Positions 48,117 through 63,100 of a stretch of 64,000 nucleotides of DNA are shown here, in pieces; the stretch's first letter is position 1, and the number at the start of each line of letters is the position of its first letter. Source of the DNA: Micromussa lordhowensis (lineage: Eukaryota > Cnidaria > Anthozoa > Scleractinia > Lobophylliidae). The notes below the pieces were generated by a model. That model ran no database searches. It saw only the letters and a list, made by a program, of their open reading frames with translations, and was not told the DNA's origin. Position numbers and translations under genes: made by a program. The DNA is taken from contig CAXHUQ010001595.1 in NCBI GenBank assembly GCA_964020085.1, positions 1-64,000 on the forward strand, given 5' to 3'.

Positions 48117-49874
48117 GCCGTTTGCTAATTAGCCGAACTTTGCGCGCGTCGCAACTTTGCAAACTAATACCACCAAAGCACTCCCGGGGTCGGTCCGGGT
48201 CCAAATGCGAAGTATCGGAGCTGCGCGAAATCTCCCACTATGCTAATCAGCCCGCAGATCCCCAAGCGTGGCCGGCTGGCTGACTCGTTAGCCGAGCTTG
48301 ACGCGTGTCGCAACTTGGCAAACTAATGGCACCAAAGCACTCCTGGGGTGGGTCCGGGTCCACATGCAAAGTTTCGGAGCTGCGCGACATCTCGCACTAT
48401 GCTAACCAGCCCGTTTGCTAATTAGCTGAACTTTGCGCGCGTCGCAACTTTGCAAACTAATACCACCAAAGCACTCCCGGGGTCGGTCCGGGTCCAAATG
48501 CGAAGTATCGGAGCTGCGCGAAATCTCCCACTATGCTAATTAGCCCGCAGATCCCCAGGCGTGGCCGGCTGGCTGACTCGTTAGCCGAGCTTGACGCGTG
48601 TCGCAACTTGGCAAACTAATGGCACCAAAGCACTCCTGGGGTGGGTCCGGGTCCACATGCAAAGTTTCGGAGCTGCGCGACATCTCGCACTATGCTAACC
48701 AGCCCGTTTGCTAATTAGCCGAACTTTGCGCGCGTCGCAACTTTGCAAACTAATACCACCAAAGCACTCCCGGGGTCGGTCCGGGTCCAAATGCGAAGTA
48801 TCGGAGCTGCGCGAAATCTCCCACTATGCTAATCAGCCCGCAGATCCCCAGGCGTGGCCGGCTGGCTGACTCGTTAGCCGAGCTTGACGCGTGTCGCAAC
48901 TTGGCAAACTAATGGCACCAAAGCACTCCTGGGGTGGGTCCGGGTCCACATGCAAAGTTTCGGAGCTGCGCGACATCTCGCACTATGCTAACCAGGCCGT
49001 TTGCTAATTAGCCGAACTTTGCGCGCGTCGCAACTTTGCAAACTAATACCACCAAAGCACTCCCGGGGTCGGTCCGGGTCCAAATGCGAAGTATCGGAGC
49101 TGCGCGAAATCTCCCACTATGCTAATCAGCCCGCAGATCCCCAAGCGTGGCCGGCTGGCTGACTCGTTAGCCGAGCTTGACGCGTGTCGCAACTTGGCAA
49201 ACTAATGGCACCAAAGCACTCCTGGGGTGGGTCCGGGTCCACATGCAAAGTTTCGGAGCTGCGCGACATCTCGCACTATGCTAACCAGCCCGTTTGCTAA
49301 TTAGCTGAACTTTGCGCGCGTCGCAACTTTGCAAACTAATACCACCAAAGCACTCCCGGGGTCGGTCCGGGTCCAAATGCGAAGTATCGGAGCTGCGCGA
49401 AATCTCCCACTATGCTAATTAGCCCGCAGATCCCCAGGCGTGGCCGGCTGGCTGACTCGTTAGCCGAGCTTGACGCGTGTCGCAACTTGGCAAACTAATG
49501 GCACCAAAGCACTCCTGGGGTGGGTCCGGGTCCACATGCAAAGTTTCGGAGCTGCGCGACATCTCGCACTATGCTAACCAGCCCGTTTGCTAATTAGCCG
49601 AACTTTGCTCGCGTCGCAACTTTGCAAACTAATACCACCAAAGCACTCCCGGGGTCGGTCCGGGTCCAAATGCGAAGTATCGGAGCTGCGCGAAATCTCC
49701 CACTATGCTAATCAGCCCGCAGATCCCCAGGCGTGGCCGGCTGGCTGACTCGTTAGCCGAGCTTGACGCGTGTCGCAACTTGGCAAACTAATGGCACCAA
49801 AGCACTCCTGGGGTGGGTCCGGGTCCACATGCAAAGTTTCGGAGCTGCGCGACATCTCGCACTATGCTAACCAG
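48117..49874. repeat. 3-dimer (879-bp) higher-order repeat, two copies
   Basis: Four markers recur 879 bp apart: CCAGGCCGTTT (48117, 48996), CCCCAAGCG (about 48265, 49144), TTAGCTGAAC (48427, 49306) and CTAATTAGCCC (48541, 49420). The CCAGGCCGTTT dimer is also present one unit earlier at 47824. AGCTGAAC also occurs at 46964, so the three-dimer unit derives from the 46.6-47.0 kb region. A private change is TTTGCTCGCG near 49609. Confidence 0.82.
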
Positions 49875-51100
49875 CCCGTTTGCTAATTAGCCGAACTTTG
49901 CGCGCGTCGCAACTTTGCAAACTAATACCACCAAAGCACTCCCGGGGTCGGTCCGGGTCCAAATGCGAAGTATCGGAGCTGCGCGAAATCTCCCACTATG
50001 CTAATCAGCCCGCAGATCCCCAGGCGTGGCCGGCTGGCTGACTCGTTAGCCGAGCTTGACGCGTGTCGCAACTTGGCAAACTAATGGCACCAAAGCACTC
50101 CTGGGGTGGGTCCGGGTCCACATGCAAAGTTTCGGAGCTGCGCGACATCTCGCACTATGCTAACCAGCCCGTTTGCTAATTAGCCGAACTTTGCGCGCGT
50201 CGCAACTTTGCAAACTAATACCACCAAAGCACTCCCGGGGTCGGTCCGGGTCCAAATGCGAAGTATCGGAGCTGCGCGAAATCTCCCACTATGCTAATCA
50301 GCCCGCAGATCCCCAGGCGTGGCCGGCTGGCTGACTCGTTAGCCGAGCTTGACGCGTGTCGCAACTTGGCAAACTAATGGCACCAAAGCACTCCTGTGGT
50401 GGGTCCGGGTCCACATGCAAAGTTTCGGAGCTGCGCGACATCTCGCACTATGCTAACCAGCCCGTTTGCTAATTAGCCGAACTTTGCGCGCGTCGCAACT
50501 TTGCAAACTAATACCACCGAAGCACTCCCGGGGTCGGTCCGGGTCCAAATGCGAAGTATCGGAGCTGCGCGAAATCTCCCACTATGCTAATCAGCCCGCA
50601 GATCCCCAGGCGTGGCCGACTGGCTGACTCGTTAGCCGAGCTTGACGCGTGTCGCAACTTGGCAAACTAATGGCACCAAAGCACTCCTGGGGTGGGTCCG
50701 GGTCCACATGCAAAGTTTCGGAGCTGCGCGACATCTCGCACTATGCTAACCAGCCCGTTTGCTAATTAGCCGAACTTTGCGCGCGTCGCAACTTTGCAAA
50801 CTAATACCACCAAAGCACTCCCGGGGTCGGTCCGGGTCCAAATGCGAAGTATCGGAGCTGCGCGAAATCTCCCACTATGCTAATCAGCCCGCAGATCCCC
50901 AGGCGTGGCCGGCTGGCTGACTCGTTAGCCGAGCTTGACGCGTGTCGCAACTTGGCAAACTAATGGCACCAAAGCACTCCTGGGGTGGGTCCGGGTCCAC
51001 ATGCAAAGTTTCGGAGCTGCGCGACATCTCGCATTATGCTAACCAGCCCGTTTGCTAATTAGCCGAACTTTGCGCGCGTCGCAACTTTGCAAACTAATAC
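49875..51100. repeat. Dimers with isolated private substitutions
   Basis: About four dimers carrying only single, unshared changes: CTCCTGTGGT near 50397, CACCGAAGC near 50519, GGCCGACTGG near 50619 and GCATTATGC at 51034. They form the transition from the variant-rich left part of the window to the very uniform right end. No other feature is present. Confidence 0.7.
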
Positions 51101-54100
51101 CACCAAAGCACTCCCGGGGTCGGTCCGGGTCCAAATGCGAAGTATCGGAGCTGCGCGAAATCTCCCACTATGCTAATCAGCCCGCAGATCCCCAGGCGTG
51201 GCCGGCTGGCTGACTCGTTAGCCGAGCTTGACGCGTGTCGCAACTTGGCAAACTAATGGCACCAAAGCACTCCTGGGGTGGGTCCGGGTCCACATGCAAA
51301 GTTTCGGAGCTGCGCGACATCTCGCACTATGCTAACCAGCCCGTTTGCTAATTAGCCGAACTTTGCGCGCGTCGCAACTTTGCAAACTAATACCACCAAA
51401 GCACTCCCGGGGTCGGTCCGGGTCCAAATGCGAAGTATCGGAGCTGCGCGAAATCTCCCACTATGCTAATCAGCCCGCAGATCCCCAGGCGTGGCCGGCT
51501 GGCTGACTCGTTAGCCGAGCTTGACGCGTGTCGCAACTTGGCAAACTAATGGCACCAAAGCACTCCTGGGGTGGGTCCGGGTCCACATGCAAAGTTTCGG
51601 AGCTGCGCGACATCTCGCACTATGCTAACCAGCCCGTTTGCTAATTAGCCGAACTTTGCGCGCGTCGCAACTTTGCAAACTAATACCACCAAAGCACTCC
51701 CGGGGTCGGTCCGGGTCCAAATGCGAAGTATCGGAGCTGCGCGAAATCTCCCACTATGCTAATCAGCCCGCAGATCCCCAGGCGTGGCCGGCTGGCTGAC
51801 TCGTTAGCCGAGCTTGACGCGTGTCGCAACTTGGCAAACTAATGGCACCAAAGCACTCCTGGGGTGGGTCCGGGTCCACATGCAAAGTTTCGGAGCTGCG
51901 CGACATCTCGCACTATGCTAACCAGCCCGTTTGCTAATTAGCCGAACTTTGCGCGCGTCGCAACTTTGCAAACTAATACCACCAAAGCACTCCCGGGGTC
52001 GGTCCGGGTCCAAATGCGAAGTATCGGAGCTGCGCGAAATCTCCCACTATGCTAATCAGCCCGCAGATCCCCAGGCGTGGCCGGCTGGCTGACTCGTTAG
52101 CCGAGCTTGACGCGTGTCGCAACTTGGCAAACTAATGGCACCAAAGCACTCCTGGGGTGGGTCCGGGTCCACATGCAAAGTTTCGGAGCTGCGCGACATC
52201 TCGCACTATGCTAACCAGCCCGTTTGCTAATTAGCCGAACTTTGCGCGCGTCGCAACTTTGCAAACTAATACCACCAAAGCACTCCCGGGGTCGGTCCGG
52301 GTCCAAATGCGAAGTATCGGAGCTGCGCGAAATCTCCCACTATGCTAATCAGCCCGCAGATCCCCAGGCGTGGCCGGCTGGCTGACTCGTTAGCCGAGCT
52401 TGACGCGTGTCGCAACTTGGCAAACTAATGGCACCAAAGCACTCCTGGGGTGGGTCCGGGTCCACATGCAAAGTTTCGGAGCTGCGCGACATCTCGCACT
52501 ATGCTAACCAGCCCGTTTGCTAATTAGCCGAACTTTGCGCGCGTCGCAACTTTGCAAACTAATACCACCAAAGCACTCCCGGGGTCGGTCCGGGTCCAAA
52601 TGCGAAGTATCGGAGCTGCGCGAAATCTCCCACTATGCTAATCAGCCCGCAGATCCCCAGGCGTGGCCGGCTGGCTGACTCGTTAGCCGAGCTTGACGCG
52701 TGTCGCAACTTGGCAAACTAATGGCACCAAAGCACTCCTGGGGTGGGTCCGGGTCCACATGCAAAGTTTCGGAGCTGCGCGACATCTCGCACTATGCTAA
52801 CCAGCCCGTTTGCTAATTAGCCGAACTTTGCGCGCGTCGCAACTTTGCAAACTAATACCACCAAAGCACTCCCGGGGTCGGTCCGGGTCCAAATGCGAAG
52901 TATCGGAGCTGCGCGAAATCTCCCACTATGCTAATCAGCCCGCAGATCCCCAGGCGTGGCCGGCTGGCTGACTCGTTAGCCGAGCTTGACGCGTGTCGCA
53001 ACTTGGCAAACTAATGGCACCAAAGCACTCCTGGGGTGGGTCCGGGTCCACATGCAAAGTTTCGGAGCTGCGCGACATCTCGCACTATGCTAACCAGCCC
53101 GTTTGCTAATTAGCCGAACTTTGCGCGCGTCGCAACTTTGCAAACTAATACCACCAAAGCACTCCCGGGGTCGGTCCGGGTCCAAATGCGAAGTATCGGA
53201 GCTGCGCGAAATCTCCCACTATGCTAATCAGCCCGCAGATCCCCAGGCGTGGCCGGCTGGCTGACTCGTTAGCCGAGCTTGACGCGTGTCGCAACTTGGC
53301 AAACTAATGGCACCAAAGCACTCCTGGGGTGGGTCCGGGTCCACATGCAAAGTTTCGGAGCTGCGCGACATCTCGCACTATGCTAACCAGCCCGTTTGCT
53401 AATTAGCCGAACTTTGCGCGCGTCGCAACTTTGCAAACTAATACCACCAAAGCACTCCCGGGGTCGGTCCGGGTCCAAATGCGAAGTATCGGAGCTGCGC
53501 GAAATCTCCCACTATGCTAATCAGCCCGCAGATCCCCAGGCGTGGCCGGCTGGCTGACTCGTTAGCCGAGCTTGACGCGTGTCGCAACTTGGCAAACTAA
53601 TGGCACCAAAGCACTCCTGGGGTGGGTCCGGGTCCACATGCAAAGTTTCGGAGCTGCGCGACATCTCGCACTATGCTAACCAGCCCGTTTGCTAATTAGC
53701 CGAACTTTGCGCGCGTCGCAACTTTGCAAACTAATACCACCAAAGCACTCCCGGGGTCGGTCCGGGTCCAAATGCGAAGTATCGGAGCTGCGCGAAATCT
53801 CCCACTATGCTAATCAGCCCGCAGATCCCCAGGCGTGGCCGGCTGGCTGACTCGTTAGCCGAGCTTGACGCGTGTCGCAACTTGGCAAACTAATGGCACC
53901 AAAGCACTCCTGGGGTGGGTCCGGGTCCACATGCAAAGTTTCGGAGCTGCGCGACATCTCGCACTATGCTAACCAGCCCGTTTGCTAATTAGCCGAACTT
54001 TGCGCGCGTCGCAACTTTGCAAACTAATACCACCAAAGCACTCCCGGGGTCGGTCCGGGTCCAAATGCGAAGTATCGGAGCTGCGCGAAATCTCCCACTA

Positions 54101-57100
54101 TGCTAATCAGCCCGCAGATCCCCAGGCGTGGCCGGCTGGCTGACTCGTTAGCCGAGCTTGACGCGTGTCGCAACTTGGCAAACTAATGGCACCAAAGCAC
54201 TCCTGGGGTGGGTCCGGGTCCACATGCAAAGTTTCGGAGCTGCGCGACATCTCGCACTATGCTAACCAGCCCGTTTGCTAATTAGCCGAACTTTGCGCGC
54301 GTCGCAACTTTGCAAACTAATACCACCAAAGCACTCCCGGGGTCGGTCCGGGTCCAAATGCGAAGTATCGGAGCTGCGCGAAATCTCCCACTATGCTAAT
54401 CAGCCCGCAGATCCCCAGGCGTGGCCGGCTGGCTGACTCGTTAGCCGAGCTTGACGCGTGTCGCAACTTGGCAAACTAATGGCACCAAAGCACTCCTGGG
54501 GTGGGTCCGGGTCCACATGCAAAGTTTCGGAGCTGCGCGACATCTCGCACTATGCTAACCAGCCCGTTTGCTAATTAGCCGAACTTTGCGCGCGTCGCAA
54601 CTTTGCAAACTAATACCACCAAAGCACTCCCGGGGTCGGTCCGGGTCCAAATGCGAAGTATCGGAGCTGCGCGAAATCTCCCACTATGCTAATCAGCCCG
54701 CAGATCCCCAGGCGTGGCCGGCTGGCTGACTCGTTAGCCGAGCTTGACGCGTGTCGCAACTTGGCAAACTAATGGCACCAAAGCACTCCTGGGGTGGGTC
54801 CGGGTCCACATGCAAAGTTTCGGAGCTGCGCGACATCTCGCACTATGCTAACCAGCCCGTTTGCTAATTAGCCGAACTTTGCGCGCGTCGCAACTTTGCA
54901 AACTAATACCACCAAAGCACTCCCGGGGTCGGTCCGGGTCCAAATGCGAAGTATCGGAGCTGCGCGAAATCTCCCACTATGCTAATCAGCCCGCAGATCC
55001 CCAGGCGTGGCCGGCTGGCTGACTCGTTAGCCGAGCTTGACGCGTGTCGCAACTTGGCAAACTAATGGCACCAAAGCACTCCTGGGGTGGGTCCGGGTCC
55101 ACATGCAAAGTTTCGGAGCTGCGCGACATCTCGCACTATGCTAACCAGCCCGTTTGCTAATTAGCCGAACTTTGCGCGCGTCGCAACTTTGCAAACTAAT
55201 ACCACCAAAGCACTCCCGGGGTCGGTCCGGGTCCAAATGCGAAGTATCGGAGCTGCGCGAAATCTCCCACTATGCTAATCAGCCCGCAGATCCCCAGGCG
55301 TGGCCGGCTGGCTGACTCGTTAGCCGAGCTTGACGCGTGTCGCAACTTGGCAAACTAATGGCACCAAAGCACTCCTGGGGTGGGTCCGGGTCCACATGCA
55401 AAGTTTCGGAGCTGCGCGACATCTCGCACTATGCTAACCAGCCCGTTTGCTAATTAGCCGAACTTTGCGCGCGTCGCAACTTTGCAAACTAATACCACCA
55501 AAGCACTCCCGGGGTCGGTCCGGGTCCAAATGCGAAGTATCGGAGCTGCGCGAAATCTCCCACTATGCTAATCAGCCCGCAGATCCCCAGGCGTGGCCGG
55601 CTGGCTGACTCGTTAGCCGAGCTTGACGCGTGTCGCAACTTGGCAAACTAATGGCACCAAAGCACTCCTGGGGTGGGTCCGGGTCCACATGCAAAGTTTC
55701 GGAGCTGCGCGACATCTCGCACTATGCTAACCAGCCCGTTTGCTAATTAGCCGAACTTTGCGCGCGTCGCAACTTTGCAAACTAATACCACCAAAGCACT
55801 CCCGGGGTCGGTCCGGGTCCAAATGCGAAGTATCGGAGCTGCGCGAAATCTCCCACTATGCTAATCAGCCCGCGGATCCCCAGGCGTGGCCGGCTGGCTG
55901 ACTCGTTAGCCGAGCTTGACGCGTGTCGCAACTTGGCAAACTAATGGCACCAAAGCACTCCTGGGGTGGGTCCGGGTCCACATGCAAAGTTTCGGAGCTG
56001 CGCGACATCTCGCACTATGCTAACCAGCCCGTTTGCTAATTAGCCGAACTTTGCGCGCGTCGCAACTTTGCAAACTAATACCACCAAAGCACTCCCGGGG
56101 TCGGTCCGGGTCCAAATGCGAAGTATCGGAGCTGCGCGAAATCTCCCACTATGCTAATCAGCCCGCGGATCCCCAGGCGTGGCCGGCTGGCTGACTCGTT
56201 AGCCGAGCTTGACGCGTGTCGCAACTTGGCAAACTAATGGCACCAAAGCACTCCTGGGGTGGGTCCGGGTCCACATGCAAAGTTTCGGAGCTGCGCGACA
56301 TCTCGCACTATGCTAACCAGCCCGTTTGCTAATTAGCCGAACTTTGCGCGCGTCGCAACTTTGCAAACTAATACCACCAAAGCACTCCCGGGGTCGGTCC
56401 GGGTCCAAATGCGAAGTATCGGAGCTGCGCGAAATCTCCCACTATGCTAATCAGCCCGCAGATCCCCAGGCGTGGCCGGCTGGCTGACTCGTTAGCCGAG
56501 CTTGACGCGTGTCGCAACTTGGCAAACTAATGGCACCAAAGCACTCCTGGGGTGGGTCCGGGTCCACATGCAAAGTTTCGGAGCTGCGCGACAACTCGCA
56601 CTATGCTAACCAGCCCGTTTGCTAATTAGCCGAACTTTGCGCGCATCGCAACTTTGCAAACTAATACCACCAAAGCACTCCTGGGGTCGGTCCGGGTCCA
56701 AATGCGAAGTATCGGAGCTGCGCGAAATCTCCCACTATGCTAATCAGCCCGCAGATCCCCAGGCGTGGCCGGCTGGCTGACTCGTTAGCCGAGCTTGACG
56801 CGTGTCGCAACTTGGCAAACTAATGGCACCAAAGCACTCCTGGGGTGGGTCCGGGTCCACATGCAAAGTTTCGGAGCTGCGCGACATCTCGCACTATGCT
56901 AACCAGCCCGTTTGCTAATTAGCCGAACTTTGCGCGCGTCGCAACTTTGCAAACTAATACCACCAAAGCACTCCCGGGGTCGGTCCGGGTCCAAATGCGA
57001 AGTATCGGAGCTGCGCGAAATCTCCCACTATGCTAATCAGCCCGCAGATCCCCAGGCGTGGCCGGCTGGCTGACTCGTTAGCCGAGCTTGACGCGTGTCG

Positions 57101-60100
57101 CAACTTGGCAAACTAATGGCACCAAAGCACTCCTGGGGTGGGTCCGGGTCCACATGCAAAGTTTCGGAGCTGCGCGACATCTCGCACTATGCTAACCAGC
57201 CCGTTTGCTAATTAGCCGAACTTTGCGCGCGTCGCAACTTTGCAAACTAATACCACCAAAGCACTCCCGGGGTCGGTCCGGGTCCAAATGCGAAGTATCG
57301 GAGCTGCGCGAAATCTCCCACTATGCTAATCAGCCCGCAGATCCCCAGGCGTGGCCGGCTGGCTGACTCGTTAGCCGAGCTTGACGCGTGTCGCAACTTG
57401 GCAAACTAATGGCACCAAAGCACTCCTGGGGTGGGTCCGGGTCCACATGCAAAGTTTCGGAGCTGCGCGACATCTCGCACTATGCTAACCAGCCCGTTTG
57501 CTAATTAGCCGAACTTTGCGCGCGTCGCAACTTTGCAAACTAATACCACCAAAGCACTCCCGGGGTCGGTCCGGGTCCAAATGCGAAGTATCGGAGCTGC
57601 GCGAAATCTCCCACTATGCTAATCAGCCCGCAGATCCCCAGGCGTGGCCGGCTGGCTGACTCGTTAGCCGAGCTTGACGCGTGTCGCAACTTGGCAAACT
57701 AATGGCACCAAAGCACTCCTGGGGTGGGTCCGGGTCCACATGCAAAGTTTCGGAGCTGCGCGACATCTCGCACTATGCTAACCAGCCCGTTTGCTAATTA
57801 GCCGAACTTTGCGCGCGTCGCAACTTTGCAAACTAATACCACCAAAGCACTCCCGGGGTCGGTCCGGGTCCAAATGCGAAGTATCGGAGCTGCGCGAAAT
57901 CTCCCACTATGCTAATCAGCCCGCAGATCCCCAGGCGTGGCCGGCTGGCTGACTCGTTAGCCGAGCTTGACGCGTGTCGCAACTTGGCAAACTAATGGCA
58001 CCAAAGCACTCCTGGGGTGGGTCCGGGTCCACATGCAAAGTTTCGGAGCTGCGCGACATCTCGCACTATGCTAACCAGCCCGTTTGCTAATTAGCCGAAC
58101 TTTGCGCGCGTCGCAACTTTGCAAACTAATACCACCAAAGCACTCCCGGGGTCGGTCCGGGTCCAAATGCGAAGTATCGGAGCTGCGCGAAATCTCCCAC
58201 TATGCTAATCAGCCCGCAGATCCCCAGGCGTGGCCGGCTGGCTGACTCGTTAGCCGAGCTTGACGCGTGTCGCAACTTGGCAAACTAATGGCACCAAAGC
58301 ACTCCTGGGGTGGGTCCGGGTCCACATGCAAAGTTTCGGAGCTGCGCGACATCTCGCACTATGCTAACCAGCCCGTTTGCTAATTAGCCGAACTTTGCGC
58401 GCGTCGCAACTTTGCAAACTAATACCACCAAAGCACTCCCGGGGTCGGTCCGGGTCCAAATGCGAAGTATCGGAGCTGCGCGAAATCTCCCACTATGCTA
58501 ATCAGCCCGCAGATCCCCAGGCGTGGCCGGCTGGCTGACTCGTTAGCCGAGCTTGACGCGTGTCGCAACTTGGCAAACTAATGGCACCAAAGCACTCCTG
58601 GGGTGGGTCCGGGTCCACATGCAAAGTTTCGGAGCTGCGCGACATCTCGCACTATGCTAACCAGCCCGTTTGCTAATTAGCCGAACTTTGCGCGCGTCGC
58701 AACTTTGCAAACTAATACCACCAAAGCACTCCCGGGGTCGGTCCGGGTCCAAATGCGAAGTATCGGAGCTGCGCGAAATCTCCCACTATGCTAATCAGCC
58801 CGCAGATCCCCAGGCGTGGCCGGCTGGCTGACTCGTTAGCCGAGCTTGACGCGTGTCGCAACTTGGCAAACTAATGGCACCAAAGCACTCCTGGGGTGGG
58901 TCCGGGTCCACATGCAAAGTTTCGGAGCTGCGCGACATCTCGCACTATGCTAACCAGCCCGTTTGCTAATTAGCCGAACTTTGCGCGCGTCGCAACTTTG
59001 CAAACTAATACCACCAAAGCACTCCCGGGGTCGGTCCGGGTCCAAATGCGAAGTATCGGAGCTGCGCGAAATCTCCCACTATGCTAATCAGCCCGCAGAT
59101 CCCCAGGCGTGGCCGGCTGGCTGACTCGTTAGCCGAGCTTGACGCGTGTCGCAACTTGGCAAACTAATGGCACCAAAGCACTCCTGGGGTGGGTCCGGGT
59201 CCACATGCAAAGTTTCGGAGCTGCGCGACATCTCGCACTATGCTAACCAGCCCGTTTGCTAATTAGCCGAACTTTGCGCGCGTCGCAACTTTGCAAACTA
59301 ATACCACCAAAGCACTCCCGGGGTCGGTCCGGGTCCAAATGCGAAGTATCGGAGCTGCGCGAAATCTCCCACTATGCTAATCAGCCCGCAGATCCCCAGG
59401 CGTGGCCGGCTGGCTGACTCGTTAGCCGAGCTTGACGCGTGTCGCAACTTGGCAAACTAATGGCACCAAAGCACTCCTGGGGTGGGTCCGGGTCCACATG
59501 CAAAGTTTCGGAGCTGCGCGACATCTCGCACTATGCTAACCAGCCCGTTTGCTAATTAGCCGAACTTTGCGCGCGTCGCAACTTTGCAAACTAATACCAC
59601 CAAAGCACTCCCGGGGTCGGTCCGGGTCCAAATGCGAAGTATCGGAGCTGCGCGAAATCTCCCACTATGCTAATCAGCCCGCAGATCCCCAGGCGTGGCC
59701 GGCTGGCTGACTCGTTAGCCGAGCTTGACGCGTGTCGCAACTTGGCAAACTAATGGCACCAAAGCACTCCTGGGGTGGGTCCGGGTCCACATGCAAAGTT
59801 TCGGAGCTGCGCGACATCTCGCACTATGCTAACCAGCCCGTTTGCTAATTAGCCGAACTTTGCGCGCGTCGCAACTTTGCAAACTAATACCACCAAAGCA
59901 CTCCCGGGGTCGGTCCGGGTCCAAATGCGAAGTATCGGAGCTGCGCGAAATCTCCCACTATGCTAATCAGCCCGCAGATCCCCAGGCGTGGCCGGCTGGC
60001 TGACTCGTTAGCCGAGCTTGACGCGTGTCGCAACTTGGCAAACTAATGGCACCAAAGCACTCCTGGGGTGGGTCCGGGTCCACATGCAAAGTTTCGGAGC

Positions 60101-63100
60101 TGCGCGACATCTCGCACTATGCTAACCAGCCCGTTTGCTAATTAGCCGAACTTTGCGCGCGTCGCAACTTTGCAAACTAATACCACCAAAGCACTCCCGG
60201 GGTCGGTCCGGGTCCAAATGCGAAGTATCGGAGCTGCGCGAAATCTCCCACTATGCTAATCAGCCCGCAGATCCCCAGGCGTGGCCGGCTGGCTGACTCG
60301 TTAGCCGAGCTTGACGCGTGTCGCAACTTGGCAAACTAATGGCACCAAAGCACTCCTGGGGTGGGTCCGGGTCCACATGCAAAGTTTCGGAGCTGCGCGA
60401 CATCTCGCACTATGCTAACCAGCCCGTTTGCTAATTAGCCGAACTTTGCGCGCGTCGCAACTTTGCAAACTAATACCACCAAAGCACTCCCGGGGTCGGT
60501 CCGGGTCCAAATGCGAAGTATCGGAGCTGCGCGAAATCTCCCACTATGCTAATCAGCCCGCAGATCCCCAGGCGTGGCCGGCTGGCTGACTCGTTAGCCG
60601 AGCTTGACGCGTGTCGCAACTTGGCAAACTAATGGCACCAAAGCACTCCTGGGGTGGGTCCGGGTCCACATGCAAAGTTTCGGAGCTGCGCGACATCTCG
60701 CACTATGCTAACCAACCCGTTTGCTAATTAGCCGAACTTTGCGCGCGTCGCAACTTTGCAAACTAATACCACCAAAGCACTCCCGGGGTCGGTCCGGGTC
60801 CAAATGCGAAGTATCGGAGCTGCGCGAAATCTCCCACTATGCTAATCAGCCCGCAGATCCCCAGGCGTGGCCGGCTGGCTGACTCGTTAGCCGAGCTTGA
60901 CGCGTGTCGCAACTTGGCAAACTAATGGCACCAAAGCACTCCTGGGGTGGGTCCGGGTCCACATGCAAAGTTTCGGAGCTGCGCGACATCTCGCACTATG
61001 CTAACCAGCCCGTTTGCTAATTAGCCGAACTTTGCGCGCGTCGCAACTTTGCAAACTAATACCACCAAAGCACTCCCGGGGTCGGTCCGGGTCCAAATGC
61101 GAAGTATCGGAGCTGCGCGAAATCTCCCACTATGCTAATCAGCCCGCAGATCCCCAGGCGTGGCCGGCTGGCTGACTCGTTAGCCGAGCTTGACGCGTGT
61201 CGCAACTTGGCAAACTAATGGCACCAAAGCACTCCTGGGGTGGGTCCGGGTCCACATGCAAAGTTTCGGAGCTGCGCGACATCTCGCACTATGCTAACCA
61301 GCCCGTTTGCTAATTAGCCGAACTTTGCGCGCGTCGCAACTTTGCAAACTAATACCACCAAAGCACTCCCGGGGTCGGTCCGGGTCCAAATGCGAAGTAT
61401 CGGAGCTGCGCGAAATCTCCCACTATGCTAATCAGCCCGCAGATCCCCAGGCGTGGCCGGCTGGCTGACTCGTTAGCCGAGCTTGACGCGTGTCGCAACT
61501 TGGCAAACTAATGGCACCAAAGCACTCCTGGGGTGGGTCCGGGTCCACATGCAAAGTTTCGGAGCTGCGCGACATCTCGCACTATGCTAACCAGCCCGTT
61601 TGCTAATTAGCCGAACTTTGCGCGCGTCGCAACTTTGCAAACTAATACCACCAAAGCACTCCCGGGGTCGGTCCGGGTCCAAATGCGAAGTATCGGAGCT
61701 GCGCGAAATCTCCCACTATGCTAATCAGCCCGCAGATCCCCAGGCGTGGCCGGCTGGCTGACTCGTTAGCCGAGCTTGACGCGTGTCGCAACTTGGCAAA
61801 CTAATGGCACCAAAGCACTCCTGGGGTGGGTCCGGGTCCACATGCAAAGTTTCGGAGCTGCGCGACATCTCGCACTATGCTAACCAGCCCGTTTGCTAAT
61901 TAGCCGAACTTTGCGCGCGTCGCAACTTTGCAAACTAATACCACCAAAGCACTCCCGGGGTCGGTCCGGGTCCAAATGCGAAGTATCGGAGCTGCGCGAA
62001 ATCTCCCACTATGCTAATCAGCCCGCAGATCCCCAGGCGTGGCCGGCTGGCTGACTCGTTAGCCGAGCTTGACGCGTGTCGCAACTTGGCAAACTAATGG
62101 CACCAAAGCACTCCTGGGGTGGGTCCGGGTCCACATGCAAAGTTTCGGAGCTGCGCGACATCTCGCACTATGCTAACCAGCCCGTTTGCTAATTAGCCGA
62201 ACTTTGCGCGCGTCGCAACTTTGCAAACTAATACCACCAAAGCACTCCCGGGGTCGGTCCGGGTCCAAATGCGAAGTATCGGAGCTGCGCGAAATCTCCC
62301 ACTATGCTAATCAGCCCGCAGATCCCCAGGCGTGGCCGGCTGGCTGACTCGTTAGCCGAGCTTGACGCGTGTCGCAACTTGGCAAACTAATGGCACCAAA
62401 GCACTCCTGGGGTGGGTCCGGGTCCACATGCAAAGTTTCGGAGCTGCGCGACATCTCGCACTATGCTAACCAGCCCGTTTGCTAATTAGCCGAACTTTGC
62501 GCGCGTCGCAACTTTGCAAACTAATACCACCAAAGCACTCCCGGGGTCGGTCCGGGTCCAAATGCGAAGTATCGGAGCTGCGCGAAATCTCCCACTATGC
62601 TAATCAGCCCGCAGATCCCCAGGCGTGGCCGGCTGGCTGACTCGTTAGCCGAGCTTGACGCGTGTCGCAACTTGGCAAACTAATGGCACCAAAGCACTCC
62701 TGGGGTGGGTCCGGGTCCACATGCAAAGTTTCGGAGCTGCGCGACATCTCGCACTATGCTAACCAGCCCGTTTGCTAATTAGCCGAACTTTGCGCGCGTC
62801 GCAACTTTGCAAACTAATACCACCAAAGCACTCCCGGGGTCGGTCCGGGTCCAAATGCGAAGTATCGGAGCTGCGCGAAATCTCCCACTATGCTAATCAG
62901 CCCGCAGATCCCCAGGCGTGGCCGGCTGGCTGACTCGTTAGCCGAGCTTGACGCGTGTCGCAACTTGGCAAACTAATGGCACCAAAGCACTCCTGGGGTG
63001 GGTCCGGGTCCACATGCAAAGTTTCGGAGCTGCGCGACATCTCGCACTATGCTAACCAGCCCGTTTGCTAATTAGCCGAACTTTGCGCGCGTCGCAACTT

